From contig CAJXLT010000001.1 in the NCBI GenBank assembly GCA_913056365.1, forward strand, positions 1,116,001 to 1,180,000: 64,000 bases of DNA, written 5' to 3'. The DNA comes from an uncultured Paenibacillaceae bacterium. GTDB lineage: Bacteria; Bacillota; Bacilli; Paenibacillales; K13. Shown piece by piece: positions 46,173 to 56,580 of this stretch (position 1 is the first letter of the stretch; every line of letters starts with the position of its first letter). The notes beneath the pieces were generated by a model. The model worked only from the letters and a program-made list of their open reading frames with translations, was not told the DNA's origin and did not search any database. The translations under genes were made by a program, and so were the position numbers.

Positions 46173-46646
46173 TCACTTCAACGCTTCGTCGAATGCCTCT
46201 TCGATGTGATCCGCCTTATCTGACACCGCGAATAAGATGTACCGCCCTTTCGTCTTCAACACATGCTTCTCAATGAGATTATATTCTTCTGGGCGATAGT
46301 CTTGAAACTTGACGGTTTGCGCTTCAATTCGTTGCTGGATGTGCGCCAATATATACGCTATATCATTCACATCCGTGACCTTGATGATTGCCAGTTCATC
46401 CGCCCTTACATTGGACGTAGCTGTATACAACACGAAATCTTCCACTTTCTCCGCCTCAAGCCGATACAGCTTACGCAATTTCTCCTGATCTCCTTGCTTC
46501 ATATCTTCTAAACTTGCCGCTTGCTGGATGAGTTCAGCCACTTCTACAGCTGTAAGATCTGTTGTTGTCCCGTCGCCAGAGCAGCCCGTGAACAGCCCCG
46601 CCACAACAATTTCCACAATAAGGATGCTCATAATTCTTGTCACCAT
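46173..46646 (-). CDS. DUF4358-like lipoprotein
   Basis: VVAGLFTGCSGDG lipobox; LAIIKVTDVNDIAYILAHIQQRIEAQTVKFQDYRPEEYNLIEKHVLKTKGRYILFAVSDKADHIEEAF. Confidence 0.75.
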   Translation of the reverse strand: MVTRIMSILIVEIVVAGLFTGCSGDGTTTDLTAVEVAELIQQAASLEDMKQGDQEKLRKLYRLEAEKVEDFVLYTATSNVRADELAIIKVTDVNDIAYILAHIQQRIEAQTVKFQDYRPEEYNLIEKHVLKTKGRYILFAVSDKADHIEEAFDEALK

Positions 46647-47812
46647 CTATCACTCCAAGTGTCTGTAAGATTTAGAATAAATGTATCTTCCAAGTAAGTA
46701 TGAATATTATAAAGAACTAGCATGTCATCATATTCCCGAACCGTTGCTAACTCCGTCAGTGAATCGCTGTAATAGCGAAGATCGACGACATCGATCTCTG
46801 TGAAATGTTCCGTTAAGAATGGTATCATGCTGTTCGCATACGAATCTTTGACCACTAGCAGCTTCTTCCCGCTTGGTTGTTCTGTTGTAATCCGGATCAA
46901 AGCATGGTTGCCGTTCAGGAATACCGCATATTTATCCTTCTTATCCAAATTGTCTAGCTCGTACAATGTATCCGTGATGCGTCCTTCATCTACATATTCC
47001 ACCTTCAGCTGTCTTTCCTCTTTCGGCACATACAGGTTGATCCGATCGGGCTGCAGGTGGCGGAAGCCGCTCTTCGAGTATATCGATCCATAGAAGGCAT
47101 CTGTCACTTGCCGGATATGGAACGCCGATTCGTCATTCGGAACGATCCCCATCTGTTCGCACAACACCTGATAGGCGTAATAAGCGCCAGAGGTCGTCCA
47201 ATGATGATCCGTTGTATACACAATCGATTCTTCCCGCTTGGCATATAGTGCTGGGAACACGTCAACGAAGCGTATATCGGGTTGAAGTCGCTCAAGCATT
47301 GCACGGATACGAATCAACACTGCCCGCTCATCATCAACCGGCGCGTACGCCGGCAGTTTATGATGGAGCAACGACGCGGCTGTCGGCACCAGCATAATAT
47401 ATTTGCGGATACCCGGTGTTGCTTGGTGGAACAAAGCGATCGCCTCCACTCGTTCAGCCACTTCTTCATCTTGCGGCGAATTGAAGGATTGAATGAGATA
47501 ACCGTCCGCACCCAGATATATGCCGTTGCTGTCTTTCTTCCCCATAACCCGGTCTACATCGGTCTTCATCCCAATCCATACGTCCCGGATTGCAAATTGA
47601 TCGGTCACATACTGCTCATAATCTTCCGTGAATGCCCCTGTCTGCAACGTTCGCAGGGAGAAATTCGGCCACTTCTCCAGTACCCGATTCTCCGAATTTG
47701 AGAATGACTTATCTGGTGTGAAGAAGCCCACTACGGACATCGTACCGATAAACAGCAACAGAGATATTCCGGTAATGGTTCGACCCAAGCTGTTCTCTCT
47801 TATCAAGATCAC
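46640..47812 (-). CDS. DHHW family protein (AlgX/AlgJ-like)
   Basis: SIVYTTDHHWTTSGAYYAYQ. Confidence 0.85.
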   Translation of the reverse strand: MILIRENSLGRTITGISLLLFIGTMSVVGFFTPDKSFSNSENRVLEKWPNFSLRTLQTGAFTEDYEQYVTDQFAIRDVWIGMKTDVDRVMGKKDSNGIYLGADGYLIQSFNSPQDEEVAERVEAIALFHQATPGIRKYIMLVPTAASLLHHKLPAYAPVDDERAVLIRIRAMLERLQPDIRFVDVFPALYAKREESIVYTTDHHWTTSGAYYAYQVLCEQMGIVPNDESAFHIRQVTDAFYGSIYSKSGFRHLQPDRINLYVPKEERQLKVEYVDEGRITDTLYELDNLDKKDKYAVFLNGNHALIRITTEQPSGKKLLVVKDSYANSMIPFLTEHFTEIDVVDLRYYSDSLTELATVREYDDMLVLYNIHTYLEDTFILNLTDTWSDRW

Positions 47813-47820
47813 CCCTCCCC

Positions 47821-49230
47821 TCAGAATCGGAAATATAAAAATGGATTATAGGACTCACTGACCAAATAAGCGGTTATTAATACCAATCCAATCATATAAA
47901 GAGCCGTAACAATGACCACTCCACCACGATTCCAGCGGATTGCCACAGTCTTGACCATCTTCTGCGGAAGCGGTGTCGCACACAGAGTCAGTAGCACGAA
48001 CATGCCTCCATACGATGTAAGGTCATAAATCGCTTGACGATCTGCCAACTCGCGCGCGCCGTAGCCGAACATCGTCCCGATGAACGCCCATGCTGAGGAC
48101 AACTGTTCATATTCGAACAGAACCCATCCGACAATGACGATGAACAATGTATAACTATGACCCACCCAGTTCGGCCAGCGTGTCAACCACTTCAGTAGAA
48201 ACAACTTCTCGACCGTCACGATGATGCCGAAATACAATCCCCATGCGAAAAAGTTCCAGCTCGCCCCATGCCATAAACCAGTCAAGGACCAGACGATCAG
48301 AAGATTGCTCAGCTGCCTGAGCAATCCCTGCCGATTACCGCCGAGTGGATAATACACATACTCCCGAAACCAGGAACCGAGTGAAATATGCCATCTGCGC
48401 CAAAATTCCGTCACACTTCTTGATAGATAGGGATAATTGAAGTTTCGCGGCAGATCGAAGCCGAACATCTTGCCGAGCCCTCTAGCCATATCCGAATACC
48501 CGCTGAAGTCGAAGTAAATTTGGAACGTAAATGCCAGAATCCCCAGCCACGCGGAAAGCACGGACAATTCCTCAAGCGGTGTGGATTTCACACTCGTCCA
48601 TAGCAGTCCGATGTTGTTGGCCAACAGCACTTTTTTACCTAATCCCCGTATGAACCATACTGCGCCTTCCCCGAACCGTTCCAGCGTCATGACTCGTGAA
48701 GTCAATTGTGCAGCAATATCCCCGTATTTGACGATCGGTCCGGCGACCAACTGCGGGAACAACGCCACATAAGTGCCCAAAGTAATAATATTACGCTGCG
48801 GCGGTACTTTACCCCGATATACGTCTATGACATAAGACATTGTTTGGAACGTATAGAAGGAGATGCCGATCGGTAACGGCAGATCAGTGGCCTGCATATG
48901 CAAGCCAAACAGCTCGTTAAGGTTCTGAACGACAAACCCCACATACTTGAAGAACCCGAGAATTGCCAGATTGCCGCATAGGGAACCGACGAACACCGCT
49001 CGCGCTATCGATATACGGTGTCTGTACTTATCAATCAATAGCCCGTTCACATAATCGAAAATCGTGGAGAAGATCAGGATGACCATATACACCGGTTCGC
49101 CCCATGCATAGAACACAAGGCTCACAGCGAATAGAACGGTATTCTTCAACTTCTTGGGCGACACGTAATACACGAGCAATGCGGCGGGCAAGAACTGGAA
49201 CAGGAATATCAGGCTGCTGAATACCAACAC
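47821..49230 (-). CDS. MBOAT family O-acyltransferase (AlgI-like)
   Basis: YFDFSGYSDMARGLGKMFGFDLPRNFNYPYLSRSVTEFWRRWHISLGSWFREYVYYPLGGNR. Confidence 0.93.
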   Translation of the reverse strand: MLVFSSLIFLFQFLPAALLVYYVSPKKLKNTVLFAVSLVFYAWGEPVYMVILIFSTIFDYVNGLLIDKYRHRISIARAVFVGSLCGNLAILGFFKYVGFVVQNLNELFGLHMQATDLPLPIGISFYTFQTMSYVIDVYRGKVPPQRNIITLGTYVALFPQLVAGPIVKYGDIAAQLTSRVMTLERFGEGAVWFIRGLGKKVLLANNIGLLWTSVKSTPLEELSVLSAWLGILAFTFQIYFDFSGYSDMARGLGKMFGFDLPRNFNYPYLSRSVTEFWRRWHISLGSWFREYVYYPLGGNRQGLLRQLSNLLIVWSLTGLWHGASWNFFAWGLYFGIIVTVEKLFLLKWLTRWPNWVGHSYTLFIVIVGWVLFEYEQLSSAWAFIGTMFGYGARELADRQAIYDLTSYGGMFVLLTLCATPLPQKMVKTVAIRWNRGGVVIVTALYMIGLVLITAYLVSESYNPFLYFRF

Positions 49231-49247
49231 TTATCCCTCCCGCTCCG

Positions 49248-49931
49248 TCACTTTGCGCTTGTCTGTATGTCCGTAGTCTCTTGCAAATATTCTAGCAGCA
49301 GCGGATAAAATTGTGCTTGAAAGTGAATACCGTCCGCATCATACAGATCAGGATGCTCAGCTATAAGCGATGACAAATCGACATAACCTACTTGTGCCTC
49401 AGCAGCCAGCTCCTGCAGTCCCTTGTTATATGAAGGAATATTCCGATAGCGCGGCTCCGCTTCTTCTACTTCCGCCGTAACCGGAGTAACAGATAATAAG
49501 GTAATCGACGCATTCGGAAGTTCAGCTTGGAGTCTATCGATCAATTGGGCATAGTGTGTCAGCGAATAGTGTTGCGGATTTTCGGTTGGCCATAAGAGAT
49601 CATCGGAACCTAGCTGGATATAGATGTGCGCTGGATTGCGATCGACCAGTTCATCCACATTCTCCAGTGCGAATTGAGCCGTCTTCCCCGCACCTGCAAG
49701 AACATTCTCCTCTTCCAGCACATCATGGTAGGACAACCCTTCCGTAATCGAATCTCCGAGGAACACACTCGTTACATACCATGACTTATAAGATTCTCGA
49801 CCCAGTGCAGAATCGTCCCCAGCCAGTTCGGAAGAATCGGTCAATTGTCCATTATTACCGCAAGCCGTCACTATCAAGATGACCATCATCATGAGAATCA
49901 TCGTTCCCCATTTGTTCTTTCCATTTCCCAT
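49248..49931 (-). CDS. SGNH/GDSL hydrolase-like lipoprotein
   Basis: VFLGDSITEGLSYHD; YIQLGSDD; DGIHFQ; lipobox LIVTACGNN. Confidence 0.85.
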   Translation of the reverse strand: MGNGKNKWGTMILMMMVILIVTACGNNGQLTDSSELAGDDSALGRESYKSWYVTSVFLGDSITEGLSYHDVLEEENVLAGAGKTAQFALENVDELVDRNPAHIYIQLGSDDLLWPTENPQHYSLTHYAQLIDRLQAELPNASITLLSVTPVTAEVEEAEPRYRNIPSYNKGLQELAAEAQVGYVDLSSLIAEHPDLYDADGIHFQAQFYPLLLEYLQETTDIQTSAK

Positions 49932-50049
49932 CTACATCATTTCCCCTCTCTATCAAGTCAAGATGAAGTATAACGAGTAGATTTCAAGATCGTATGCAGA
50001 TCAGATGCAGATGGGATGCAAATGCGAAAAAAAGTGCAGAACCGAAGTT

Positions 50050-51876
50050 CTACACTTTCGTAAGCTTCCTTAATTCGAAATAAAACAAAACACCGTCCTC
50101 CGTATTCCTTGCCCCGTAAGTCGCATCATGCAACTCCAGAATCTGCTTGGATATCGCAAGGCCGAGTCCAGTTCCGCCAGACGTCCGATCACGCGAATGC
50201 TCACCGCGATAGAACCGATCCCAGATCTTCTTCATTTGTTCATCCTGTATATGAACGCCTTTGTTCTCGATGCTGATAATGACCGTATTCTCTTCCTCAA
50301 CTGTTGATACTACGATGTCATGACGTTCCGGCGTGTAGCGTATGGCATTCGTCATGAAATTCACAATAACCTGCTCAATCCGATGCTGATTGCCGACCAC
50401 TTCGGCAGAAGTAATTCGAGTGGATAATTGAAGCTTCTTGTCCGCGATATCCGGCGCCAGCCTCGCACAGATTCGCTCCAGAACCTCATCTATCCGGAAT
50501 GGTTTCATCTCCATCTTATACGTACCGGATTCATATCGGGCCAGTTCCAGCATATCGCCCACCAACAGGTTCATCCGCTTCACTTCATCTTCCATCGATG
50601 CAAAATAATAATCCCGTCGCGGACTGTCCGTCTTGTCTTGCAATATATACAGGCAGCTTTCCATCACGCTGAGCGGTGTCTTCAATTCATGCGACACACC
50701 GGAAATAAATTCCTTGCGCGTCTGCTCCAGCCGTCTTTCATGCTCAATATCCTGCTCCAGTCGCACAATATGGTCGTTCAGCATATCCGACAGTTGATTA
50801 ATGTTCCGCGACAGGTTGCCGATCTCATCCGCGGACTTGATCGGGATCTTGTTCGAGAAGTCAAGCTTGGCCATTCGCTGTGTCATCGTGTCGATGCGAA
50901 GCAAGGGAGCGGCGATTCGGCGGGAGAAGTAAAAGGAAACGAGCACAACGAGCAGCAACGTGCCGATCAAGATATACCCGTAATAATGTCGCATAATCTC
51001 CGCAGCTTCATTGACAGGCTGCAGCGAAGTCATAGCGAACAGGTAAGCGGGATTCCCCGACTGATCGACGACGCGCTCCACGAATATTTTGTATGCGATG
51101 CCGTTCTCCTCGTAATCTATTACAGTACTTGACTGATCCGTATAGTCCTCGTACAGAAGATCCGCCTGAAAAGCTGTTACCCGATCGAGCAATAAGCGGT
51201 TCGTATAGCGCGTTGCTGACTCGCCTTGCGGTATCCGAATCTCTGTAATCGTTCCGTGTACCAACACATTCGGATACCGTTCATGATACTCGGTCGGACT
51301 TTCGAATCTCGGTACAACCTCATACACTTTATTGACTAGTTGCTCATTCTCCAATCGATTCTCCTCTCTTAAGTTGGAGACATTGCGTCCGATCCGCTGC
51401 GGATACAGCTGATCCTGAATCATAACCCCTTCCAAGGCGATCCGCCGCCCTTCACCGGTTAAGATGTCGGGGAATAGCGGGTTGTCATGGCTTGCCTCCT
51501 CCACATCCATAACCGTGTATAACGGAACTGTGATCGTTGTGCCGGCAAGCGCTGGAGCCAAGTTCGATTGCTCGATCCGAATCTCCATCTCATAATCATC
51601 CGTATGTTGCAAATAACCATTGTCATCCAACAGGGCAAGCCAAGCAGTCGTATTTTGGGTAAATTTTTGTTCCTTCTCATATGCGGCGCGGGCATCCCTG
51701 ACATCGATCATTCCGTCTAGTCGAAATGACTGAAGGGCATCCCCTACCCGCTCCACCTTCTGCTGCACATAAAATTGCTTGAAGAATAACGTTTGTCCGA
51801 TAAAGATGCTCGCAAGCACCAATAAACATAAACCCGTCATCAACCAAAACAACTTGAATACAATACTCCTACTCAC
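50050..51876 (-). CDS. sensor histidine kinase
   Basis: EFISGVSHELKTPLSVMESCLYIL; NAIRYTPE; RFYRGEHSRDRTSGGTGLGLAISKQIL. Confidence 0.93.
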   Translation of the reverse strand: MSRSIVFKLFWLMTGLCLLVLASIFIGQTLFFKQFYVQQKVERVGDALQSFRLDGMIDVRDARAAYEKEQKFTQNTTAWLALLDDNGYLQHTDDYEMEIRIEQSNLAPALAGTTITVPLYTVMDVEEASHDNPLFPDILTGEGRRIALEGVMIQDQLYPQRIGRNVSNLREENRLENEQLVNKVYEVVPRFESPTEYHERYPNVLVHGTITEIRIPQGESATRYTNRLLLDRVTAFQADLLYEDYTDQSSTVIDYEENGIAYKIFVERVVDQSGNPAYLFAMTSLQPVNEAAEIMRHYYGYILIGTLLLVVLVSFYFSRRIAAPLLRIDTMTQRMAKLDFSNKIPIKSADEIGNLSRNINQLSDMLNDHIVRLEQDIEHERRLEQTRKEFISGVSHELKTPLSVMESCLYILQDKTDSPRRDYYFASMEDEVKRMNLLVGDMLELARYESGTYKMEMKPFRIDEVLERICARLAPDIADKKLQLSTRITSAEVVGNQHRIEQVIVNFMTNAIRYTPERHDIVVSTVEEENTVIISIENKGVHIQDEQMKKIWDRFYRGEHSRDRTSGGTGLGLAISKQILELHDATYGARNTEDGVLFYFELRKLTKV

Positions 51877-52547
51877 GGGCTGTCCTCGAATTTATACCCT
51901 GCACGTATGACGGTGACGATATGCTTCGCATGATCACCAAGCTTGGCACGCAAATTGCGGATATGACTGCTGAGTGTTCGCTCTTCACCTTCGAAATCAT
52001 AGCCCCAGATTCTAGTAATCAGCTGCTCTCGCGTGAGAATGATGCCTCTGTGCTCCATAAGACAGGACAGGATCTCGTACTCCGTATGCGTCAGATTGCA
52101 ATACTCTCCGTCAATGCATACAGTTCTAGCAGGCAAATCCATCGTAATCCCACCGCCAGACAACCGATTCTCCGAATAATGTATCGACCGATTCTCCAGT
52201 AATCGTTTGCAACGAGCTAACAATATAGGAGGGCTGCATGGTTTGATCACATAATCGTCCGCTCCGAGCTCGAATCCAAGCAACGTATCATCCTCTTCCG
52301 AACGAGCAGTTAACATCAGAATCGGAACGCTCGAAACCTTGCGAATTCGTCTGCATACCGACCACCCGTCCAATTCCGGCAGCATCACATCCAGAATGAC
52401 CAGCTGCACATCATGTTCATGGAATAACTCGAGGGCCTGTCTGCCGTCGCAAGCCTCCAGCACACCGTACCCTTCATCCGTCAAATATTCCTTCATAATT
52501 TCCCGCAGCACCTGCTGGTCTTCCACAATAAGTATCGTTTTCACCAT
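51873..52547 (-). CDS. OmpR-family response regulator
   Basis: ILIVEDQQVLREIMKEYLTDEGY...LVILDVMLPELDGW...TLSSHIRNLRAKLGD. Confidence 0.93.
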   Translation of the reverse strand: MVKTILIVEDQQVLREIMKEYLTDEGYGVLEACDGRQALELFHEHDVQLVILDVMLPELDGWSVCRRIRKVSSVPILMLTARSEEDDTLLGFELGADDYVIKPCSPPILLARCKRLLENRSIHYSENRLSGGGITMDLPARTVCIDGEYCNLTHTEYEILSCLMEHRGIILTREQLITRIWGYDFEGEERTLSSHIRNLRAKLGDHAKHIVTVIRAGYKFEDSP

Positions 52548-52636
52548 GGTGATACCCTCTTATCTATTCAAGATTCCGATTAACCTATGATCGAATGTTA
52601 TCATGTTCGTGGAGACGTCACAATGCACAACATCAA

Positions 52637-52884
52637 ATAGGGAATAAGCTATGAAGAGGAGTGAATCGAGAACGGGGAGTACATTGAGAACCGAGAGTAC
52701 ATGCAAATCTGCAGGCTTTCAATCGAAAATAGAGCCAAACTAGCCCAAAAACTTCGAATATACATCCTTTTTCTGCCCAACTGGTTGAAAGCGGCTATAT
52801 CTGGAACCGAAAGATGCAGATTCGCATGCGTTTAGAGGAATCTCACCTGTAGCCAATGAAAGGCTGTACTATCGCAGGAAATTA
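52637..52884 (+). repeat. dispersed ~250-bp non-coding repeat, copy 2
   Basis: Direct repeat of 45832-46090. Confidence 0.88.
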
Positions 52885-52949
52885 TTCCGCCTATCAGCAC
52901 GATCTACATACAGCAAATATACGCTGTCCGGCTATTGCAGGACCAGATA

Positions 52950-53342
52950 CTAGAACCGTTCGAAACAATCATAATTACGTTGACGGTATATGAAGCCGTC
53001 CTTGAAATCAAATATGCAACAGAAATATGCCTTAAGCTTCTGGCCGCTCTTGAAGGCTCCGATGTCGGCACCGACTTCTGCAGTCCAGATCACCTCGGTA
53101 ATCACGGTATCGTCCACTTCATAAGCCCGTTGTATATCATATTGTTGCGATGCAAGCAGCTTACTTCCGCCTTGCATGCGTTGAAACAGTGTCATCCGGT
53201 CACTAACAGTAAGCTGTGCGGTTAACAAATTCGGAAACTCACATTGCTCAATGTCAGGATGCAGCACATCCGTATAATCGGACTCTACAGCACTGAACTG
53301 TTCGGTTAGTGCAAAATACCTCTTAACAACAGCTAATTTCAT
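52950..53342 (-). CDS. SnoaL/NTF2-like hypothetical protein
   Basis: NTF2-like pattern: YFALTEQFSAVESDYTDVLHPDI...FDFKDGFIYRQRNYDCFERF. Confidence 0.7.
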   Translation of the reverse strand: MKLAVVKRYFALTEQFSAVESDYTDVLHPDIEQCEFPNLLTAQLTVSDRMTLFQRMQGGSKLLASQQYDIQRAYEVDDTVITEVIWTAEVGADIGAFKSGQKLKAYFCCIFDFKDGFIYRQRNYDCFERF

Positions 53343-53407
53343 GCGATCCCCAACCTCTCCAATTGTGATTGCATGTCTTGACGAAGATGTATATTCATTC
53401 TAACCTA

Positions 53408-53731
53408 TCACTTAAGCAGGTCCTCTCGCAGCGGAGTGAATGCATCCAGTAATGACGACGGCTCCAGTGCCTTCACGCCATGCACAGCATCACCTGGAAC
53501 GACAATGGTCTCCCCGGCTTTCAGGATGTGCGTAACACCATCAATGGTGTATTCGAATGAACCTGTTAGACAGTAGCTGATCTGCTCGTGAGAGTGCTGA
53601 TGCAGATAGCCTTCAGCTCCTTGCTCGAAGCGAACCTCCATCATCATCACCTTCTCACCTGGCTCGAAGATGCGCCGCTGCACTCCTGGTTCTGCTTGTT
53701 CCCATTGGACTTGCTCGTTCTGGTTGCTCAC
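53408..53731 (-). CDS. cupin domain protein
   Basis: FEQGAEGYLHQHSHEQISYCLTGSFEYTIDG...AGETIVVPGDAVHGVKAL. Confidence 0.88.
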   Translation of the reverse strand: MSNQNEQVQWEQAEPGVQRRIFEPGEKVMMMEVRFEQGAEGYLHQHSHEQISYCLTGSFEYTIDGVTHILKAGETIVVPGDAVHGVKALEPSSLLDAFTPLREDLLK

Positions 53732-53791
53732 TTGATAATCCCCTTTCCTTGACCTGAGTTACTTCTCATTATACCGATATAGACGAAGCCT

Positions 53792-54343
53792 TCAAAGTGA
53801 CTCACCGGATTCCTTATACATATTCAAGACTTTCGTCACAAACAATGACTTCCATTCCGTATACGCTTGCCTATCATTCCTAAACTTCACTGCTAAATGT
53901 TTCTTCAGTCGAGCATACTCATCTACCAGTTGAGGGGATCTTCGCAACATGTTTCGAAAATTGAGATGTCTCCTCAATTCCTGACTATCCTTCTCACAGA
54001 CATATAGATGATGATCCATCTTCACAGCTTGTCTATGAGTGTATGGTGCATATGAATCAATCCTTGCGAAAGCCTCCCTCCCTTCGATACCTAGGTTGCC
54101 TTCGTGAACATAACCCAATTCACCAAGTTTGTCGATGACTCTCGGAAGCAAGGATGCTGACTCTATCACTATATCTATATCCAGTATCGGCTTCGCTGCT
54201 AAGCCTGGAACAGCTGTACTGCCTACATGTTCGACTGCAAGAATCAGATCATTTAGATGCAACGTATAGATTTCATGCAATTCTGCGAAGAGCAGGCCCC
54301 ACTTATCGTTATAGTCCTCAATTATGATTGGTTGATTGTTCAT
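53792..54343 (-). CDS. GrpB family protein (nucleotidyltransferase fold)
   Basis: VEHVGSTAVPGLAAKPILDIDIV. Confidence 0.92.
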   Translation of the reverse strand: MNNQPIIIEDYNDKWGLLFAELHEIYTLHLNDLILAVEHVGSTAVPGLAAKPILDIDIVIESASLLPRVIDKLGELGYVHEGNLGIEGREAFARIDSYAPYTHRQAVKMDHHLYVCEKDSQELRRHLNFRNMLRRSPQLVDEYARLKKHLAVKFRNDRQAYTEWKSLFVTKVLNMYKESGESL

Positions 54344-54690
54344 TAAACAGGTTCTCCATGATCGATATGTTCTGATACGCTTGATTTCAGTAGTTCCACT
54401 AAATCTTCATCCATATAATGATAATCATCTGGAATGTTTAGACAAACCACTTTCTTGTTTAATAAACTGTTATTAAATTTCTCTTGCATCCTTCTTAGAT
54501 GCTTCTTCTCCATTACAAAAATAATATCTGCCCAACCAATATGTCCATCTGTAATTTTAATTCTTGCGTTATTTTCCGTTCCAGCAGATCTTACATCATA
54601 GCCTGAAATCCCTTGAAAGATCGTCTCTGCTGTTAGACTTCTCCATCTATTTCTACTACAAACAAATAGTAATTTAATCTTTTTCACCAT
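54343..54690 (-). CDS. low-molecular-weight protein-tyrosine-phosphatase-like protein
   Basis: KLLFVCSRNRWRSLTAETIFQ; start trimmed to MVKKIK. Confidence 0.75.
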   Translation of the reverse strand: MVKKIKLLFVCSRNRWRSLTAETIFQGISGYDVRSAGTENNARIKITDGHIGWADIIFVMEKKHLRRMQEKFNNSLLNKKVVCLNIPDDYHYMDEDLVELLKSSVSEHIDHGEPV

Positions 54691-54707
54691 CCTAGTTAAT
54701 ATCATAG

Positions 54708-55310
54708 CTACCAGAGCAAATCCACCCATTCGCTGCTTGCATGTGTCTTCATCAAAGCATGTCGCAACCATTCCTTCTGCGTTACATCAAGATAATTCAG
54801 CGCGTTTATGAAGTCTTGCCTATCACATTCTCTTGGTGATTTCGCCTTGAATAGTAATTGCCATTCTGGGGTTACATACCGCCTATTCATTGAATCGATT
54901 CGGATGAAATCTTGCAGTGGAATTGTAATGGAGGGATTTCTTCTGTAAATAACCTGATCGTTCGCATGATCTGTAATAAGCACTTCCACAAAATCTTGTT
55001 CATGCTGCAAATGCAGACAATACCTTGGAAGCTCGACCTGATTTTTGTCAATTACAACTTCTAATCGATGTTCTCCCGGAATGACTACCCCAACTTGCCA
55101 ATCACTGAAGTAATTTAGTACATCCTGTACGTACTCGCGAAAAACAACGATGTCCATATCTTGATGTTCCCTGGTCTTCCTCCCGATTGTCAGATCAATG
55201 GACCAACCACCTGCAATAGACCATGGGAATGTACAGTCATTCATGATCGCATCTATACGTTCAAGCTGTGGGTCCTTCACAACATCCATCGGCATATGCC
55301 TCCCCCTCAC
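54708..55310 (-). CDS. nucleotidyltransferase-fold protein, aminoglycoside 2''-adenylyltransferase-like
   Basis: PWSIAGGWSIDLTIGRKTREHQDMDIVVFRE. Confidence 0.75.
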   Translation of the reverse strand: MRGRHMPMDVVKDPQLERIDAIMNDCTFPWSIAGGWSIDLTIGRKTREHQDMDIVVFREYVQDVLNYFSDWQVGVVIPGEHRLEVVIDKNQVELPRYCLHLQHEQDFVEVLITDHANDQVIYRRNPSITIPLQDFIRIDSMNRRYVTPEWQLLFKAKSPRECDRQDFINALNYLDVTQKEWLRHALMKTHASSEWVDLLW

Positions 55311-55809
55311 TAATAAACCCTTGGAGAATTCCTTGCAAGATCGCGAAGGTTAATTCGGAATCATTCAACTTACTCTTTCTAATTTGTTGCAATGTCTCAT
55401 TCACAGGAATTAGTACGACATCAATCTTTTCGTACTCTTCTAATCGCTGTTCACGTTGGGATTCAATATCCTCGGTATAATACACATGCGTGACTTCATT
55501 GCTTATCCAACTTGCTGGAATTAAGCGGCCTAAATAGTGTACTTCGCCGCACCGGAAACCTGTTTCCTCCAAGAACTCCCTACGCGCAGCATCTTCAAGT
55601 TCTTCTCTCTCCTCCACACCACCGCCAGGTAATTGGATCACATATTCGTCCACCGCTCTTCGATACTGTCTGATCAGAACAAATGAATCTCCATGTCTTG
55701 CTAACATGACAGCGGAGAGATTATTCTCATTCATAATATAATGCTTGCCAAGATGATCTTCTGCTATGACCTTGCCATTCTTGCGATACAACGGTATAAG
55801 TTCGCTCAT
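55261..55809 (-). CDS. NUDIX hydrolase (ADP-ribose pyrophosphatase-like)
   Basis: LPGGGVEEREELEDAARREFLEETGF. Confidence 0.88.
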   Translation of the reverse strand: MSELIPLYRKNGKVIAEDHLGKHYIMNENNLSAVMLARHGDSFVLIRQYRRAVDEYVIQLPGGGVEEREELEDAARREFLEETGFRCGEVHYLGRLIPASWISNEVTHVYYTEDIESQREQRLEEYEKIDVVLIPVNETLQQIRKSKLNDSELTFAILQGILQGFISEGEAYADGCCEGPTA

Positions 55810-55853
55810 CCTTCGCTCCTTTTATCATTTAGATTCCTTTGCTTTATCATCAT

Positions 55854-56435
55854 TCAAATTGAGTCCTCTCTTCCCTCTTCCATATCTTCGTTAAGTAACA
55901 CCATATGAATATGGTCTTCCCATTTCCCGTTTATTTTCAAATACTTTCTCGAGATACCTTCATTTCTAAATCCATTCTTCTCTACAACCCGGAAGGAAGC
56001 CCGGTTCCTTGGCATAATGTTAGCTTCTACTCTATGTAACTTTAGATCTTCAAAAGCATACTTTACAACTAATTGAATGGCTTCTGACATTAGTCCTTTG
56101 CCTTGATGATTTGCATCAATACGATAACCAAGATGACAAGATTGAAATGCACCTCGTACGATATTACTCAAAGAGATTGTACCGATGATAGCTTCATTTG
56201 CTTCCATGGAGAACATCCAAAATCTAAACAATTCTCCACGTTTCATCTTCTCGATGTCTGCATGGATCAGTCTCAACTGATGTTCTCTAGCAAAGTATGA
56301 ATTGTCTCTTTCCATCTCCCATCCAGACAAATGATGCTTATTATTCATTACAAAAACTAAAACGCTATCAACGTAAGTCTCATCAATCGTTCTTAAGATA
56401 AACCTGTTGGAATGAGAATACAAGATTGTCTCCAT
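55854..56435 (-). CDS. GNAT family N-acetyltransferase (RimJ-like)
   Basis: LGYRIDANHQGKGLMSEAIQLVVKYAFEDLKLHRVEANIMPRN. Confidence 0.9.
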   Translation of the reverse strand: METILYSHSNRFILRTIDETYVDSVLVFVMNNKHHLSGWEMERDNSYFAREHQLRLIHADIEKMKRGELFRFWMFSMEANEAIIGTISLSNIVRGAFQSCHLGYRIDANHQGKGLMSEAIQLVVKYAFEDLKLHRVEANIMPRNRASFRVVEKNGFRNEGISRKYLKINGKWEDHIHMVLLNEDMEEGREDSI

Positions 56436-56580
56436 CGAGATACCTCACTTACTGAAATTCAAGTATGCGATGACACTGGCTATATAGGAGTCAATGTTGA
56501 GCTTGTATCCACGATTTGTATGCTGACTCCAGAAGGCCGTTTGGCATTCGTAACCGTATGCTGATCAACAGTGCTTCGCA

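Noticed and set aside
50428-51132. 234-aa plus-strand ORF antisense to the histidine kinase
   Set aside because: Fully within a strongly supported minus-strand HK; composition is that of an antisense shadow ORF.
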